10,885 nucleotides of DNA from contig JAGTRH010000003.1 in the NCBI GenBank assembly GCA_018396795.1, forward strand, positions 1 to 10,885. The letters are read 5' to 3'. This DNA is from Candidatus Bathyarchaeota archaeon (GTDB lineage: Archaea > Thermoproteota > Bathyarchaeia > Bathyarchaeales > B26-1). How positions within the stretch are numbered: the first letter of the stretch is position 1; the number at the start of each line of letters is the position of its first letter. Below, piece after piece: positions 1-5,482 of this stretch. The notes under the pieces are model-generated. The model ran no database searches and had not been told where the DNA came from. It was given only the letters and a program-made list of their open reading frames with translations. The translations under genes and the position numbers were made by a program.

Positions 1-2
1 AA

Positions 3-155
3 AAGTTCTCTACGAACTCAGCTAAAAAACCCTTCGATGAGCTTGAGGAAATAGCTCCAAGCCTAGAGCTGGACACTGTAAAAGTTGAAGGCGGGGATAA
101 ATACATTGACAGGGAATACGCACTCCGCAAAATTGGGGTTCGAAGCGGCTGTTGA
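3..155 (+). CDS. C-terminal part of an unrecognised protein upstream of a PIN gene (5' end off window)
   Basis: An open frame enters from the left edge and runs 50 codons to a TGA at 153-155. The visible peptide is acidic and then basic (DELEEIAPSLELD, then VKVEGGDKYIDREYALRKIG), which looks like real coding sequence. Its end overlaps the start region of the following PIN-domain gene in another frame, the arrangement seen in VapBC-type operons, so it may be that protein's partner or antitoxin. I do not recognise a family and the N-terminus is missing. The other two plus frames are closed by stops in the first 55 bases. Confidence 0.4.
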   Translation, partial: KFSTNSAKKPFDELEEIAPSLELDTVKVEGGDKYIDREYALRKIGVRSGC

Positions 156-603
156 CGTAGGCATAATAGTTCTCGCTCACTTTAAAAATCCCGCCCGCAG
201 GTATGCAGCCCAAATATTGCTCGAAGCCCTCACCCTTAAGAAGCGCATCCTAATCCCCATAAACACCTATCTAGGCGCCTACATAATCATGACAAAATAC
301 CTAAAACTTAGAAGCAACAACGTAGCAAAAGCTCTGTTAAAAACCCTATCCATCGAATCACCAGCATTCTACGGAAACCTTCCTAAATCAGTTGCTGAAA
401 AAGCCCTAGCCTCAGCGTCAACACTAAACATATCCTCGTGGGACAGCTACCTAATAGAACTGGCAAAAGAACTCGGAATCAGCAAGATATACACAATAGA
501 CGAGGAACTAAAAAAGAAAATAAAGGATATGGAAATCGAAAACCCCATCCCCCGAAACATCATGGAAGAATACCACCAATATATACAAGAAAAAATATTT
601 TAG
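133..603 (+). CDS. PIN-domain protein, VapC-like
   Basis: The fold pattern is that of a PIN ribonuclease domain: a first strand with an acidic residue (AAVDVGIIVLAHF), a helical middle, then WDSYL with a second Asp and YTIDEEL with a third. PIN proteins use three or four acidic residues to bind Mg2+ and cut RNA. The usual Glu at the start of the third helix is not visible: the segment reads IPINTYLGAYIIMTKYL, with Gly about where Glu is expected, so activity is uncertain. The tail NPIPRNIMEEYHQYI continues past the core. The start is unclear. A TTG at 85 is possible, just after an in-frame TAA at 79-81. A TTG at 133 puts the first strand near the N-terminus and gives a 23-base overlap with the upstream frame, so I prefer it. 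Neither has a good ribosome site. Confidence 0.75.
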   Translation: MGFEAAVDVGIIVLAHFKNPARRYAAQILLEALTLKKRILIPINTYLGAYIIMTKYLKLRSNNVAKALLKTLSIESPAFYGNLPKSVAEKALASASTLNISSWDSYLIELAKELGISKIYTIDEELKKKIKDMEIENPIPRNIMEEYHQYIQEKIF

Positions 604-781
604 CAAAGGAAAGCAATACAATTAAGCTTTTAAATCTTCTATTGAAATTTTATGCAGCAGGAAAGATCTGAAATAGCATATTATATCAGAGTGGCTTCGT
701 TCCCAGTCCTTTTTAAGCAGCGCTCTTCAATCTGGTTGAAGCCGAAGTGAAGCATCATCAGCTAAAATTTGTAAGAAAGTT

Positions 782-815
782 GATTTATCAGAATAATATA
801 ATCTCTGATAGGTGA
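782..815 (+). promoter_or_regulatory. putative promoter and ribosome site of the first AbrB-type vapB
   Basis: AT-rich TATA-like stretches (GATTTATC at about 782-789 and AATAATATA at about 792-800) precede GGTGA at 811-815, which sits five bases before the ATG at 821. The ribosome site is what favours ATG 821 over the in-frame GTG at 812. Which AT-rich stretch acts as the TATA box cannot be decided by eye. Confidence 0.4.
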
Positions 816-820
816 ACATC

Positions 821-1057
821 ATGGTTGAGAAGGTGAAGGTCGGTATGCGTGGACAAGTGGTAATCCCCAAGAAACTTCGAAAAAAACTAAACATTGAACA
901 CGGTGTCATCCTAGAGATCGAAGAGTCCGAGAAAGGCCTTCTCTTAAAACCCTATAATCCAGTCACCGAGATGAGGGGATTAGGGAAAGGCGTATTCGGA
1001 GATCCAATCGAATACCAGAAGAAGCTTCGCAAGGAGTGGGGGAACCGAAACAGTTGA
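821..1057 (+). CDS. vapB: AbrB/SpoVT-type antitoxin, VapB family
   Basis: This 78-residue protein has an N-terminal swapped-hairpin AbrB/MazE domain (about residues 4-42), with the hallmark GQVVIPKKLRKKLNI and a second strand ending LLLKP. Such domains dimerise and bind operator DNA. The C-terminal half (DPIEYQKKLRKEW) would be the toxin-binding tail. It should neutralise the VapC encoded immediately downstream and repress its own operon. ATG 821 was chosen over GTG 812 because GGTGA lies five bases upstream of it. Its TGA at 1055-1057 overlaps the preferred TTG start of the toxin by two bases. The partner toxin is internally shortened, so this antitoxin may now have little to neutralise. Confidence 0.85.
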   Translation: MVEKVKVGMRGQVVIPKKLRKKLNIEHGVILEIEESEKGLLLKPYNPVTEMRGLGKGVFGDPIEYQKKLRKEWGNRNS

Positions 1058-1359
1058 AGATCGCATTAGACACCAACATCCTCATCTACTTTCTCGAAGA
1101 TATCGGCGCAAAAGATGAAAAGAGGGCGGCCAAAACGAAAAGCCTCCTCCAAGACCTAACCCGCAACAGCTTCGAAATAGTTCCAGTCACCTTCAAAATC
1201 GCCGATTTAGCCGCCAGCCTAAGAGCGAGAAGGGGAGGCAAACTACCAGACGCCCTAATCGCAGCCACAGCGATAGACCAAGCGGCCAACCTTATCTATT
1301 CCCAAGACGAAGACATCCAACGATTCGGCGAAGACATCAAAATCTTAAAACTAGAATAA
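1054..1359 (+). CDS. vapC: PIN-domain toxin VapC, internally shortened and lacking the second catalytic acid
   Basis: The protein begins with the classic VapC strand MKIALDTNILIYFLE (Asp6) and ends with KLPDALIAATA (Asp66) and SQDED (Asp85/87). In a typical VapC of about 130 residues, a segment with a T-x-x-E helix start lies between helices 2 and 4. Here SLLQDLTRNSFEIVPVTFKI jumps from the end of helix 2 straight into the IVPVT segment. About 35 residues appear to be missing in frame, including the conserved Glu. The protein is 101 residues long and probably a weak or dead nuclease. I chose TTG 1054, which overlaps the antitoxin stop as TTGA and gives the usual N-terminus. A GTG at 1036 in the same frame is the alternative. 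A G-rich GGAGTGGGGG lies at 1033-1042. Confidence 0.75.
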   Translation: MKIALDTNILIYFLEDIGAKDEKRAAKTKSLLQDLTRNSFEIVPVTFKIADLAASLRARRGGKLPDALIAATAIDQAANLIYSQDEDIQRFGEDIKILKLE

Positions 1360-1448
1360 CATCACGGCTACCACATGCAAAAACAACAAAATGAACACAG
1401 CCCCAAAAATCCGCAACAGCTGGCGTAGCAACATATGCGATTCTTTCG

Positions 1449-1654
1449 TAACTAAGCTTTATAAGATGGATAAACTCGTCATCGAAATAGCAATCTTCCA
1501 TTCACCTTCCTCATAGGCATACTACTCATGAAAACTATTAACAAATCAGACATAACAGCATGAGAGAAGTGACCGGCGAACCAGGCCCCTAAGCCATGCG
1601 CTTAACTTCATGCTAAACATCACTGGAAAACTAGCAACCATCTTTCAGTTGTAA
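1449..1654 (+). pseudogene. possible decayed C-terminus of a membrane protein
   Basis: Reading across three frames gives a continuous-looking peptide. A first part ends KLVIEIAIF. Frame 1 from 1501 gives FTFLIGILLMKTINKSDITA to a TGA at 1561. An ATG in another frame at 1560 gives MREVTGEPGP to a TAA at 1590. The third frame from 1589 gives LSHALNFMLNITGKLATIFQL to a TAA at 1652. One hydrophobic helix, a basic linker and a helical tail suggest the end of a multi-pass membrane protein such as a flippase, but this rests on pattern alone. The rest of the gene-free stretch 1360-1746 shows nothing else I can support. Confidence 0.22.
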
Positions 1655-1746
1655 GAAAAACGTGAAAACAAAGCAACCTTTCGAAAAACTACTGCAATCT
1701 CACCCCTTGAAACCCCCTACAAACCGTTCCAGAAGTCTCAAAATTC

Positions 1747-1784
1747 TTATATTTTAGTGTCACAACATGTGTTACGTGGGTGAC
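1747..1784 (+). promoter_or_regulatory. putative promoter and operator of the RHH vapBC operon
   Basis: A TATA-like box TTATATTTTA lies at 1747-1756, about 26 bases before an expected start near 1777. Between them are AACA-TG-TGTT (1764-1773) and a wider pair GTCAC (1759-1763) and GTGAC (1780-1784). Ribbon-helix-helix antitoxins bind short inverted repeats placed this way, so these could be the autoregulation site. The repeats are short and could be chance. GGGTGA at 1778-1783 doubles as the ribosome site for ATG 1789. Confidence 0.4.
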
Positions 1785-1788
1785 CGCA

Positions 1789-2004
1789 ATGTCGTCTACA
1801 TTCACCATCCGCATTCCCAAGGAGCTTAAGGAGCAAATGCGTAAATTACCCGTCGAGTGGAGCGATGAGGTTAGGCGCTTCATCGAGGGCAGGGTAAGGC
1901 AGCTTGAGCTCGCCGAGACCATTAGAAGCATCCGGGTTAATGCTGAGAGGAGGAGGGTTAGCGCGGATTCCGTGGACTTAATTAGGGAGGATAGGGAGCG
2001 CTAA
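1789..2004 (+). CDS. vapB: ribbon-helix-helix antitoxin VapB
   Basis: This 71-residue protein opens with the RHH strand and helices (FTIRIPKELKEQMRKLP, then WSDEVRRFIEGRVRQLE), followed by a charged C-terminal helix ending LIREDRER. RHH VapB proteins dimerise through the strand, bind operator DNA and block the VapC active site with their C-terminal tail. The GTG at 1780 is in frame, but ATG 1789 has GGGTGA about five bases before it and is preferred. Its stop at 2002-2004 is one base from the toxin ATG at 2006, so the two genes form one operon. It is probably autoregulated through the repeats at 1757-1784. Confidence 0.85.
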   Translation: MSSTFTIRIPKELKEQMRKLPVEWSDEVRRFIEGRVRQLELAETIRSIRVNAERRRVSADSVDLIREDRER

Positions 2005-2005
2005 G

Positions 2006-2428
2006 ATGCAGCCTATAATCTTGGACTCTAACATTCTTGTTAAGCTCATTCTGAATGAGCCCGGTTCAGATGAGGTGAGAAAGAATATAGAAGCACTTTT
2101 GGTGGGCGGCTTCAACCTCTCAACGGTTGATTTAGCCCTACCGGAGGCTTTAAACGCCTTATGGAAGCATGCTAAGCTGAACGGGGATCTAGATGAGAAT
2201 GAAGCTTTGAATGCTGCTGAGGATTTAATGCAGATCTACAGTAGGCTGAAAATATTTGAATCTAAAGTGCTTTACCGAGAAGCCTTAGAGCTGGCATTAT
2301 CCCTAAACATAGCGGTGTATGATGCCCTATATATGGCTGCGGCTAGAAAATCAGGCGCTAAAATATATACCGCGGATAGAAAATTAAAGGATGCGGCATC
2401 CAGATACACAATTATATTCGAACCCTAA
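2006..2428 (+). CDS. vapC: PIN-domain toxin VapC, complete catalytic set
   Basis: This full-length 140-residue PIN ribonuclease has all four expected acidic positions: Asp7 in ILDSNILVKL, Glu47 in ALPEALNALW, Asp106 in VYDALYMAAA and Asp124 in YTADRKLK. VapC toxins are Mg2+-dependent endonucleases that cut tRNA or rRNA and arrest growth when the antitoxin is lost. The target cannot be told from sequence. The ATG follows GGGAG at 1994-1998 inside the end of vapB, seven bases upstream. Of the PIN genes here, this and the one at 6441 look the most intact. It is followed by a T-rich stretch (TCTAATTTTTCC) that could end transcription. Confidence 0.88.
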   Translation: MQPIILDSNILVKLILNEPGSDEVRKNIEALLVGGFNLSTVDLALPEALNALWKHAKLNGDLDENEALNAAEDLMQIYSRLKIFESKVLYREALELALSLNIAVYDALYMAAARKSGAKIYTADRKLKDAASRYTIIFEP

Positions 2429-2572
2429 AATATCGATCACTCTAATTTTTCCATCACCTTCGCAACTTCTAACTCTCTTATCGTAGGAAACTCATCCGCA
2501 AATTTATCAATCTAGAATAGCTTTCCGCCCATTAATGAATGTTAAGCCTTAAGGTATGTATAAAGGAAAATA

Positions 2573-2608
2573 CTTATAAGGTTTAACAGAAAAACATCAA
2601 TACGGTGA
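2573..2608 (+). promoter_or_regulatory. putative promoter and ribosome site of the DUF5678-protease operon
   Basis: CTTATAAG at 2573-2580 is a good archaeal TATA box preceded by purine-rich AAGGAAAATA. An expected transcription start near 2600 leaves a leader of about ten bases containing GGTGA (2604-2608) just before ATG 2612. Confidence 0.55.
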
Positions 2609-2611
2609 ACT

Positions 2612-3022
2612 ATGGTCAAGACAACCATAGAAGTGGACGACGATCTCTGGAAGCGGTTCAGCATCCTCGTACTCCGAGAGAAGGGTGAAAGAAAGAAGAA
2701 TCAAGTGATAGCTAAGCTAATAAAGGATTATGTTGAACGCAGCGGCTTCACGGACGAACCGCAGCAACTAAAATACATCTTACAAGTCGAGGAGGAGCGT
2801 GAAGCCTTCCAGAGGGCCCGAGACAAACTTGTCCAGGATCCCAGCTACAGAGGGAAATACGTCGCTTTCTTTCAGGGAACCCTAGTAGGATGCGACGACG
2901 ACAAGGGAAAACTAGCCAAAAGCATCTACGAAAAATATGGTTACGTTCCAATCTACATCGATAGGGTGGCCACCACGGAAAGGCGTGTAGAAGTCCCCTC
3001 GCCCGAGTTGACCCAACCATGA
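2612..3022 (+). CDS. RHH-like N-terminus fused to a DUF5678 domain
   Basis: Two parts are visible in the 136 residues. Residues 1-43 (VKTTIEVDDDLWKRF, then KKNQVIAKLIKDYVE) match the strand-helix-helix layout of ribbon-helix-helix DNA-binding or dimerisation domains. Residues about 65-119 fit the DUF5678 pattern: YRGKYVAFFQGTLVG, a CDDDK turn, then LAKSIYEKYGYVPIYIDRV. DUF5678 has no assigned biochemical function that I know of and often neighbours small aspartic proteases in archaea. The last residues (ERRVEVPSPELTQP) form a loose tail. The stop overlaps the protease start as ATGA, so the two are surely co-translated. By position and RHH-like domain this protein resembles an antitoxin, or it could be a substrate or regulator of the protease. 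That role is inference. Confidence 0.8.
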   Translation: MVKTTIEVDDDLWKRFSILVLREKGERKKNQVIAKLIKDYVERSGFTDEPQQLKYILQVEEEREAFQRARDKLVQDPSYRGKYVAFFQGTLVGCDDDKGKLAKSIYEKYGYVPIYIDRVATTERRVEVPSPELTQP

Positions 3023-3390
3023 AGTACAGCTTCAACTACAACCCCCCAGCCCCATCTTTAAAGGTTAGACTCACCAACCCCACCTCAACGCATTCAATAG
3101 AACTCGAGGCCAAACTGGACACCGGCGCAGATATAACAGTGCTCCCACAACATGCAATAAGCGAGCTTAGACTCATCCCCGCAGGCCGCTTATCCGTTAC
3201 ATCCTTTGACGGGAGAGAGGAAAGGAAATATACATACTTTGTAAATCTCCAATTTAACAGCTTCAAATTCCCCATGATCGAAGCCATAAGCGCCAAACGC
3301 CGAGACGCACTTCTCGGCCGCGATGTCCTCAACCTAATCAAGATTATACTTGACGGCAAAACTTTAAGCTTTGAGCTCCTTGACCCATGA
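3019..3390 (+). CDS. retropepsin-like aspartic protease
   Basis: This 123-residue protein contains the retropepsin active-site sequence LDTGADITVLP (Asp34-Thr35-Gly36), a flap-like region with TSFDGREERKYTYFV, and the closing motif LLGRDVLNLIKI (residues 99-110), which corresponds to the G-R-D/N segment near the end of retropepsins. A single half-size domain means it must dimerise to build an active site with two Asp. There is no signal peptide or membrane segment, so it should act in the cytoplasm. It overlaps the RHH-DUF5678 gene by four bases (ATGA) and lies in the position a toxin has in the surrounding operons. Its substrate is unknown, and the upstream partner is an obvious candidate. 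Confidence 0.82.
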   Translation: MKYSFNYNPPAPSLKVRLTNPTSTHSIELEAKLDTGADITVLPQHAISELRLIPAGRLSVTSFDGREERKYTYFVNLQFNSFKFPMIEAISAKRRDALLGRDVLNLIKIILDGKTLSFELLDP

Positions 3391-3675
3391 AGCTATGCAT
3401 TTCCACACATGCTAGGAAAATTACGGTCTATCTGGAGCTACAGCGCTCTCCTCATCAACCTCACATCACCTCGTCAACCCCGTCAACTTTAAATCCAAGC
3501 TATGCTCCAGCATTATATCCAGCGTTAAACCTAATGGCTAAGGATAAGAAATCTATAGGGTCATCCAATAGTTAAGGTTTCAGCCAATAGATTTGTCCAT
3601 CAACAAATTAAAAATGTCAGATGAGGAAATGCAAAGATATATAAAATCCATAAAACTTTATTAAATCGATCAAGA
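3391..3675 (+). other. gene-poor spacer with a TATA box near its right end
   Basis: Apart from a proline- and serine-rich frame judged spurious, nothing coding is evident. Near the right end GATATATAAAAT (about 3636-3647) is a strong TATA-like box. It predicts a transcription start near 3668, eight or so bases before an ATG at 3676, and much further from the annotated antitoxin start at 3717. Confidence 0.45.
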
Positions 3676-3720
3676 ATGCCCAGTTCACAGGTCATCCTTA
3701 AAAAATTTCTGAAAACATGA
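3676..3720 (+). CDS. 14-codon frame that reads like the missing N-terminus of MntA
   Basis: ATG 3676 opens MPSSQVILKKFLKT and stops at a TGA (3718-3720) that overlaps the MntA ATG at 3717 as ATGA. MNT antitoxins usually begin with a helix of this kind just before the KYGVKRIGLFGS strand, so the peptide plausibly belongs to MntA in a shifted frame. A run of six A at 3700-3705 is the likely slip site. It may be a genuine leader peptide allowing re-initiation, a programmed frameshift, or a mutation or sequencing error. Confidence 0.4.
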   Translation: MPSSQVILKKFLKT

Positions 3721-3971
3721 AGGAAATAAGGAAATATGGAGTTAAGCGTATAGGCTTGTTCGGATCCTATGCTGAAGGAAAACAGAAAAGGGGGAGCGAC
3801 ATAGACCTCCTCGTTGAATTTGAAAAAGGCGAAAAAACCTTCGACAATTATATGGGGCTAAAACTTTTTCTAGAAGATTTGCTTAAACGCAAAGTCGACC
3901 TAGTCATATCCGAAGCAGTGAAACCTGAACTACGACCTTACATAATGGAAAGTATCCTCTATGCAACGTGA
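3717..3971 (+). CDS. mntA: minimal nucleotidyltransferase antitoxin MntA
   Basis: Residues 16-30 carry the polymerase-beta-type signature GSX10DXD (GSYAEG, ten residues between, then DID with Asp28 and Asp30). A third acidic residue, Asp61, lies in KRKVDLV. MntA enzymes of the HepT/MntA family neutralise the toxin by transferring AMP from ATP to a tyrosine beside the HEPN active site. The cognate HepT follows with an 11-base overlap. At 84 residues it is short at the N-terminus, where most relatives have another 10-20 residues. A helix-like peptide in another frame (3676-3717) appears to be that missing part. No convincing ribosome site precedes ATG 3717, which fits translation beginning upstream. 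Confidence 0.85.
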   Translation: MKEIRKYGVKRIGLFGSYAEGKQKRGSDIDLLVEFEKGEKTFDNYMGLKLFLEDLLKRKVDLVISEAVKPELRPYIMESILYAT

Positions 3972-4260
3972 CCCTAAAATTTACTTGAAAGATGTTTTGA
4001 AAGCAATCGAAAAAATAGAAAGCTACATGAAAAATATGACCTATGCGAAATTTTCAAAAAACACACTTGTTCAAGACGCCGTTGTCAGAAACCTCGAAAT
4101 AATCGGTGAAGCTATAAAGAAAGTTCCAGCTGAAACCAGGACAAAGCACCCTGAAATAGAATGGAGAAAAATAGCGGGGCTAAGGGATATACTTATCCAT
4201 GAATATTTCAACGTAGACATGGAAATTTTATGGGACATTGTTAGCCTTTTCCAAGGCTAA
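3961..4260 (+). CDS. hepT: HEPN-domain ribonuclease toxin HepT
   Basis: This is a DUF86/HepT-type HEPN protein of 99 residues. The catalytic motif RX4HXY is present as RDILIHEY (Arg75, His80, Tyr82). Tyr82 is the residue that MntA adenylylates in characterised pairs. Upstream hallmarks are RNLEIIGEAIKKVP and the PEIEWRKIAGLRD helix. HepT dimers cut RNA, and tRNA has been reported for characterised members. The C-terminus stops at DIVSLFQG, some 10-15 residues earlier than usual, which removes the last helix but not the active site. It overlaps mntA by 11 bases, which ties synthesis of toxin and antitoxin together. Confidence 0.87.
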   Translation: MQRDPKIYLKDVLKAIEKIESYMKNMTYAKFSKNTLVQDAVVRNLEIIGEAIKKVPAETRTKHPEIEWRKIAGLRDILIHEYFNVDMEILWDIVSLFQG

Positions 4261-4283
4261 CATGCACTCTCATGTACTAGAAA

Positions 4284-4315
4284 AGTTTATTTGTGGGAAG
4301 TGTTCGTGGGAGGTG
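4284..4315 (+). promoter_or_regulatory. putative promoter and strong ribosome site of the second AbrB-type vapB
   Basis: AGTTTATTT at 4284-4292 is a moderate TATA-like box only 17 bases past the HepT stop region. GGAGGTG at 4309-4315 is a strong ribosome site five bases before ATG 4321 and decides that start over an upstream in-frame candidate at 4291. Confidence 0.45.
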
Positions 4316-4320
4316 GGTTA

Positions 4321-4572
4321 ATGAACGAATTCATTGCGAAGGTTGATGGGAAAGGGAGAATTCTCATCCCCTCAGAGATCCGTAGGCGGCTCAACATTAG
4401 AAATGTGGTCAGAATTATTGTGGGGGATGGTGAGATAGTGTTGAAGCCTGTTGAAGATCCCTTGAGACGAATTGAAAAGCTTGTTATTAAGGGCACATCT
4501 GACGTTAAAGCGGAGATTCAAAGGCTGCGCAAGACGGCGGAGAATGAACTTCAAAGGGAGGTTCGGAGCTGA
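4321..4572 (+). CDS. vapB: AbrB/SpoVT-type antitoxin, VapB family
   Basis: This 83-residue protein has an N-terminal AbrB domain with GKGRILIPSEIRRRLNI and IVLKP closing the hairpin (about residues 5-41). A long charged helix (EDPLRRIEKLVIKG, then AEIQRLRKTAENELQREV) probably wraps the toxin. The strong GGAGGTG upstream supports ATG 4321, while the candidate at 4291 would add the unconserved MWEVFVGGGL. The stop TGA at 4570-4572 overlaps a CTG at 4569 that I take as the toxin start. GGGAGG at 4556-4561, inside this gene, would be the toxin's ribosome site. Expected role: binding the VapC and repressing the operon. Confidence 0.85.
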   Translation: MNEFIAKVDGKGRILIPSEIRRRLNIRNVVRIIVGDGEIVLKPVEDPLRRIEKLVIKGTSDVKAEIQRLRKTAENELQREVRS

Positions 4573-4979
4573 CAACATTAATAGAAACAGACTTCCTCCT
4601 AGCCTTAATCTCTCCGGAAGATAGACGCCACGCCGCTGTCTTAACGCTTATCGACAACCTCATTGGAAAGGTGAAAATCTCTCTATACTCGCTCATTGAG
4701 TTGGATTTGCTTATAAAATCTGGAGAAATCATCATAGAGTTTCTTCCAGCCTTCTACGAAGCCCTAAGCGATCTCTTAAAATATAGAATGATAGATACAT
4801 ACCCGTTAAAGCCTGAGTACCACCGCGAAGCCTTCAACCTAAGGAATAAATACAAAACTCTAACATACTTTGACAGCTTACACGCAGCCGTCGCAATAAT
4901 TGAAGATCTAACACTTATAAGCTATGACAGAATATACGCGAATCTCACTGAGGTAAAGTATATCCATCCGGAAATGTAA
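4569..4979 (+). CDS. vapC: PIN-domain toxin VapC, apparently starting at CTG
   Basis: The only ATG/GTG/TTG-type start that keeps much of the protein (GTG 4671) would remove the first PIN strand. Reading the same frame upstream gives TTLIETDFLLALISPEDRRH, a typical PIN N-terminus, back to CTG 4569. That codon overlaps the antitoxin stop as CTGA and has GGGAGG seven bases upstream. The resulting 136-residue protein has all four acidic positions: Asp8 (ETDF), Glu44 (SLIELDLL), Asp102 (TYFDSLHAA) and Asp120 (SYDRIY). It should be an active Mg2+-dependent RNase. A weak start would keep toxin level low relative to the antitoxin. The CTG start is inferred; TTA 4578 and ATA 4581 are less likely. Confidence 0.78.
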   Translation: MTTLIETDFLLALISPEDRRHAAVLTLIDNLIGKVKISLYSLIELDLLIKSGEIIIEFLPAFYEALSDLLKYRMIDTYPLKPEYHREAFNLRNKYKTLTYFDSLHAAVAIIEDLTLISYDRIYANLTEVKYIHPEM

Positions 4980-4999
4980 GCACATAATTTTCTATAGAT

Positions 5000-5013
5000 G
5001 GCTGTTTTTGTTT
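5000..5013 (+). terminator. possible T-rich terminator after vapC
   Basis: GGCTGTTTTTGTTT follows the VapC stop by about 20 bases, just before the end of the convergent minus-strand gene. Archaeal transcripts often end in such T runs. No stable hairpin is evident. Confidence 0.3.
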
Positions 5014-5031
5014 GTAGAAAAGATGTTAAGG

Positions 5032-5355
5032 TCATCCCTTAAAACCACCCCCATATTCTATGGCTTCTGTAACTATCGGTTCCCCCCTCCTGAGCAGCAC
5101 TTTAAATTCTCTGTGTGTTAAGGCGATAACCTGATAACCTGGAGGGGCATCCAGACTTTTTAACCTCTCTAAGGGGCTTCCCGCAAAATCCTCCGAGATA
5201 ACTAGTATGTCTACGTCGCTCCAGAGATTAAAATCGCCCCTGGCGAAGGAGCCAATTAAAATGGCCGTAACCCTAACCGGTATTCTCGAAGCCCATTCCC
5301 TCGCCTCTTCTATGCGCTTCTCCCTCAGCTTTCTCCTCTCTTTAATGATCTCCAT
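5032..5355 (-). CDS. minimal nucleotidyltransferase (MNT), partner of a broken HEPN gene
   Basis: This 107-residue protein has the GSX10DXD motif as GSFARGDF...SDVD followed by ILVISEDF, within the expected beta strand-turn-strand. A basic N-terminal helix (MEIIKERRKLREKR) is intact. The family acts as antitoxin or modifier to HEPN proteins, adding nucleotides to them. The minus-strand ATG at 5353-5355 is preceded by GAGGGG three or so bases away. About 20 bases upstream on the same strand lies the end of a HEPN reading frame (5375-5482), so this was the second gene of a HEPN-MNT operon. Because the HEPN gene has lost its 5' part, this gene is probably an orphan without its promoter. Confidence 0.85.
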   Translation of the reverse strand: MEIIKERRKLREKRIEEAREWASRIPVRVTAILIGSFARGDFNLWSDVDILVISEDFAGSPLERLKSLDAPPGYQVIALTHREFKVLLRRGEPIVTEAIEYGGGFKG

Positions 5356-5374
5356 TTCCCCTCAACCCAAACTA

Positions 5375-5482
5375 TTATATCCTCAGATCCTCAGCGAATC
5401 CCGCAGCATCCTCAGCATCCCTCCTCGTGTAATATTCATCGGGGCTGCCTTCAACCCAGGCATTCGGATACCTCGTCGGCAC
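5375..5482 (-). pseudogene. C-terminal remnant of a HEPN-domain protein
   Basis: The minus frame reads VPTRYPNAWVEGSPDEYYTR followed by RDAEDAAGFAEDLRI and a TAA at 5375-5377. The RYP-N-A, E-G-S-P-x-E-Y-Y-T and D-A-E-x-A pattern is characteristic of the end of the COG2250-type HEPN proteins that pair with MNT genes. Only about 35 residues remain. Upstream of Val the frame turns into unrelated sequence (SPFC), and on the other strand an ATPase tail begins at the same place. The helices carrying the HEPN catalytic motif are gone, so no functional toxin is made. Confidence 0.65.

Noticed and set aside
438..671. Plus-strand Lys- and Pro-rich frame of 77 codons
   Set aside because: Shadow of the 3' part of the PIN gene in another frame, with no ribosome site.
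725..741. CTTCAA-TCTGG-TTGAAG hairpin before the first AbrB-type vapB
   Set aside because: A six-base stem with mismatching flanks and no T run; too weak to be a terminator or operator on its own.
2437..2511. Minus-strand reading DKFADEFPTIRELEVAKVMEKLE after the second VapC
   Set aside because: It looks protein-like but is only 24 codons between stops with no start codon, too short to call a remnant.
3387..3575. 62-codon plus-strand frame starting in an ATGA overlap with the protease stop
   Set aside because: The overlap is tempting, but the peptide is rich in Pro, Ser, Thr and His with no strand or helix pattern, has no ribosome site, and covers the spacer before the next promoter.
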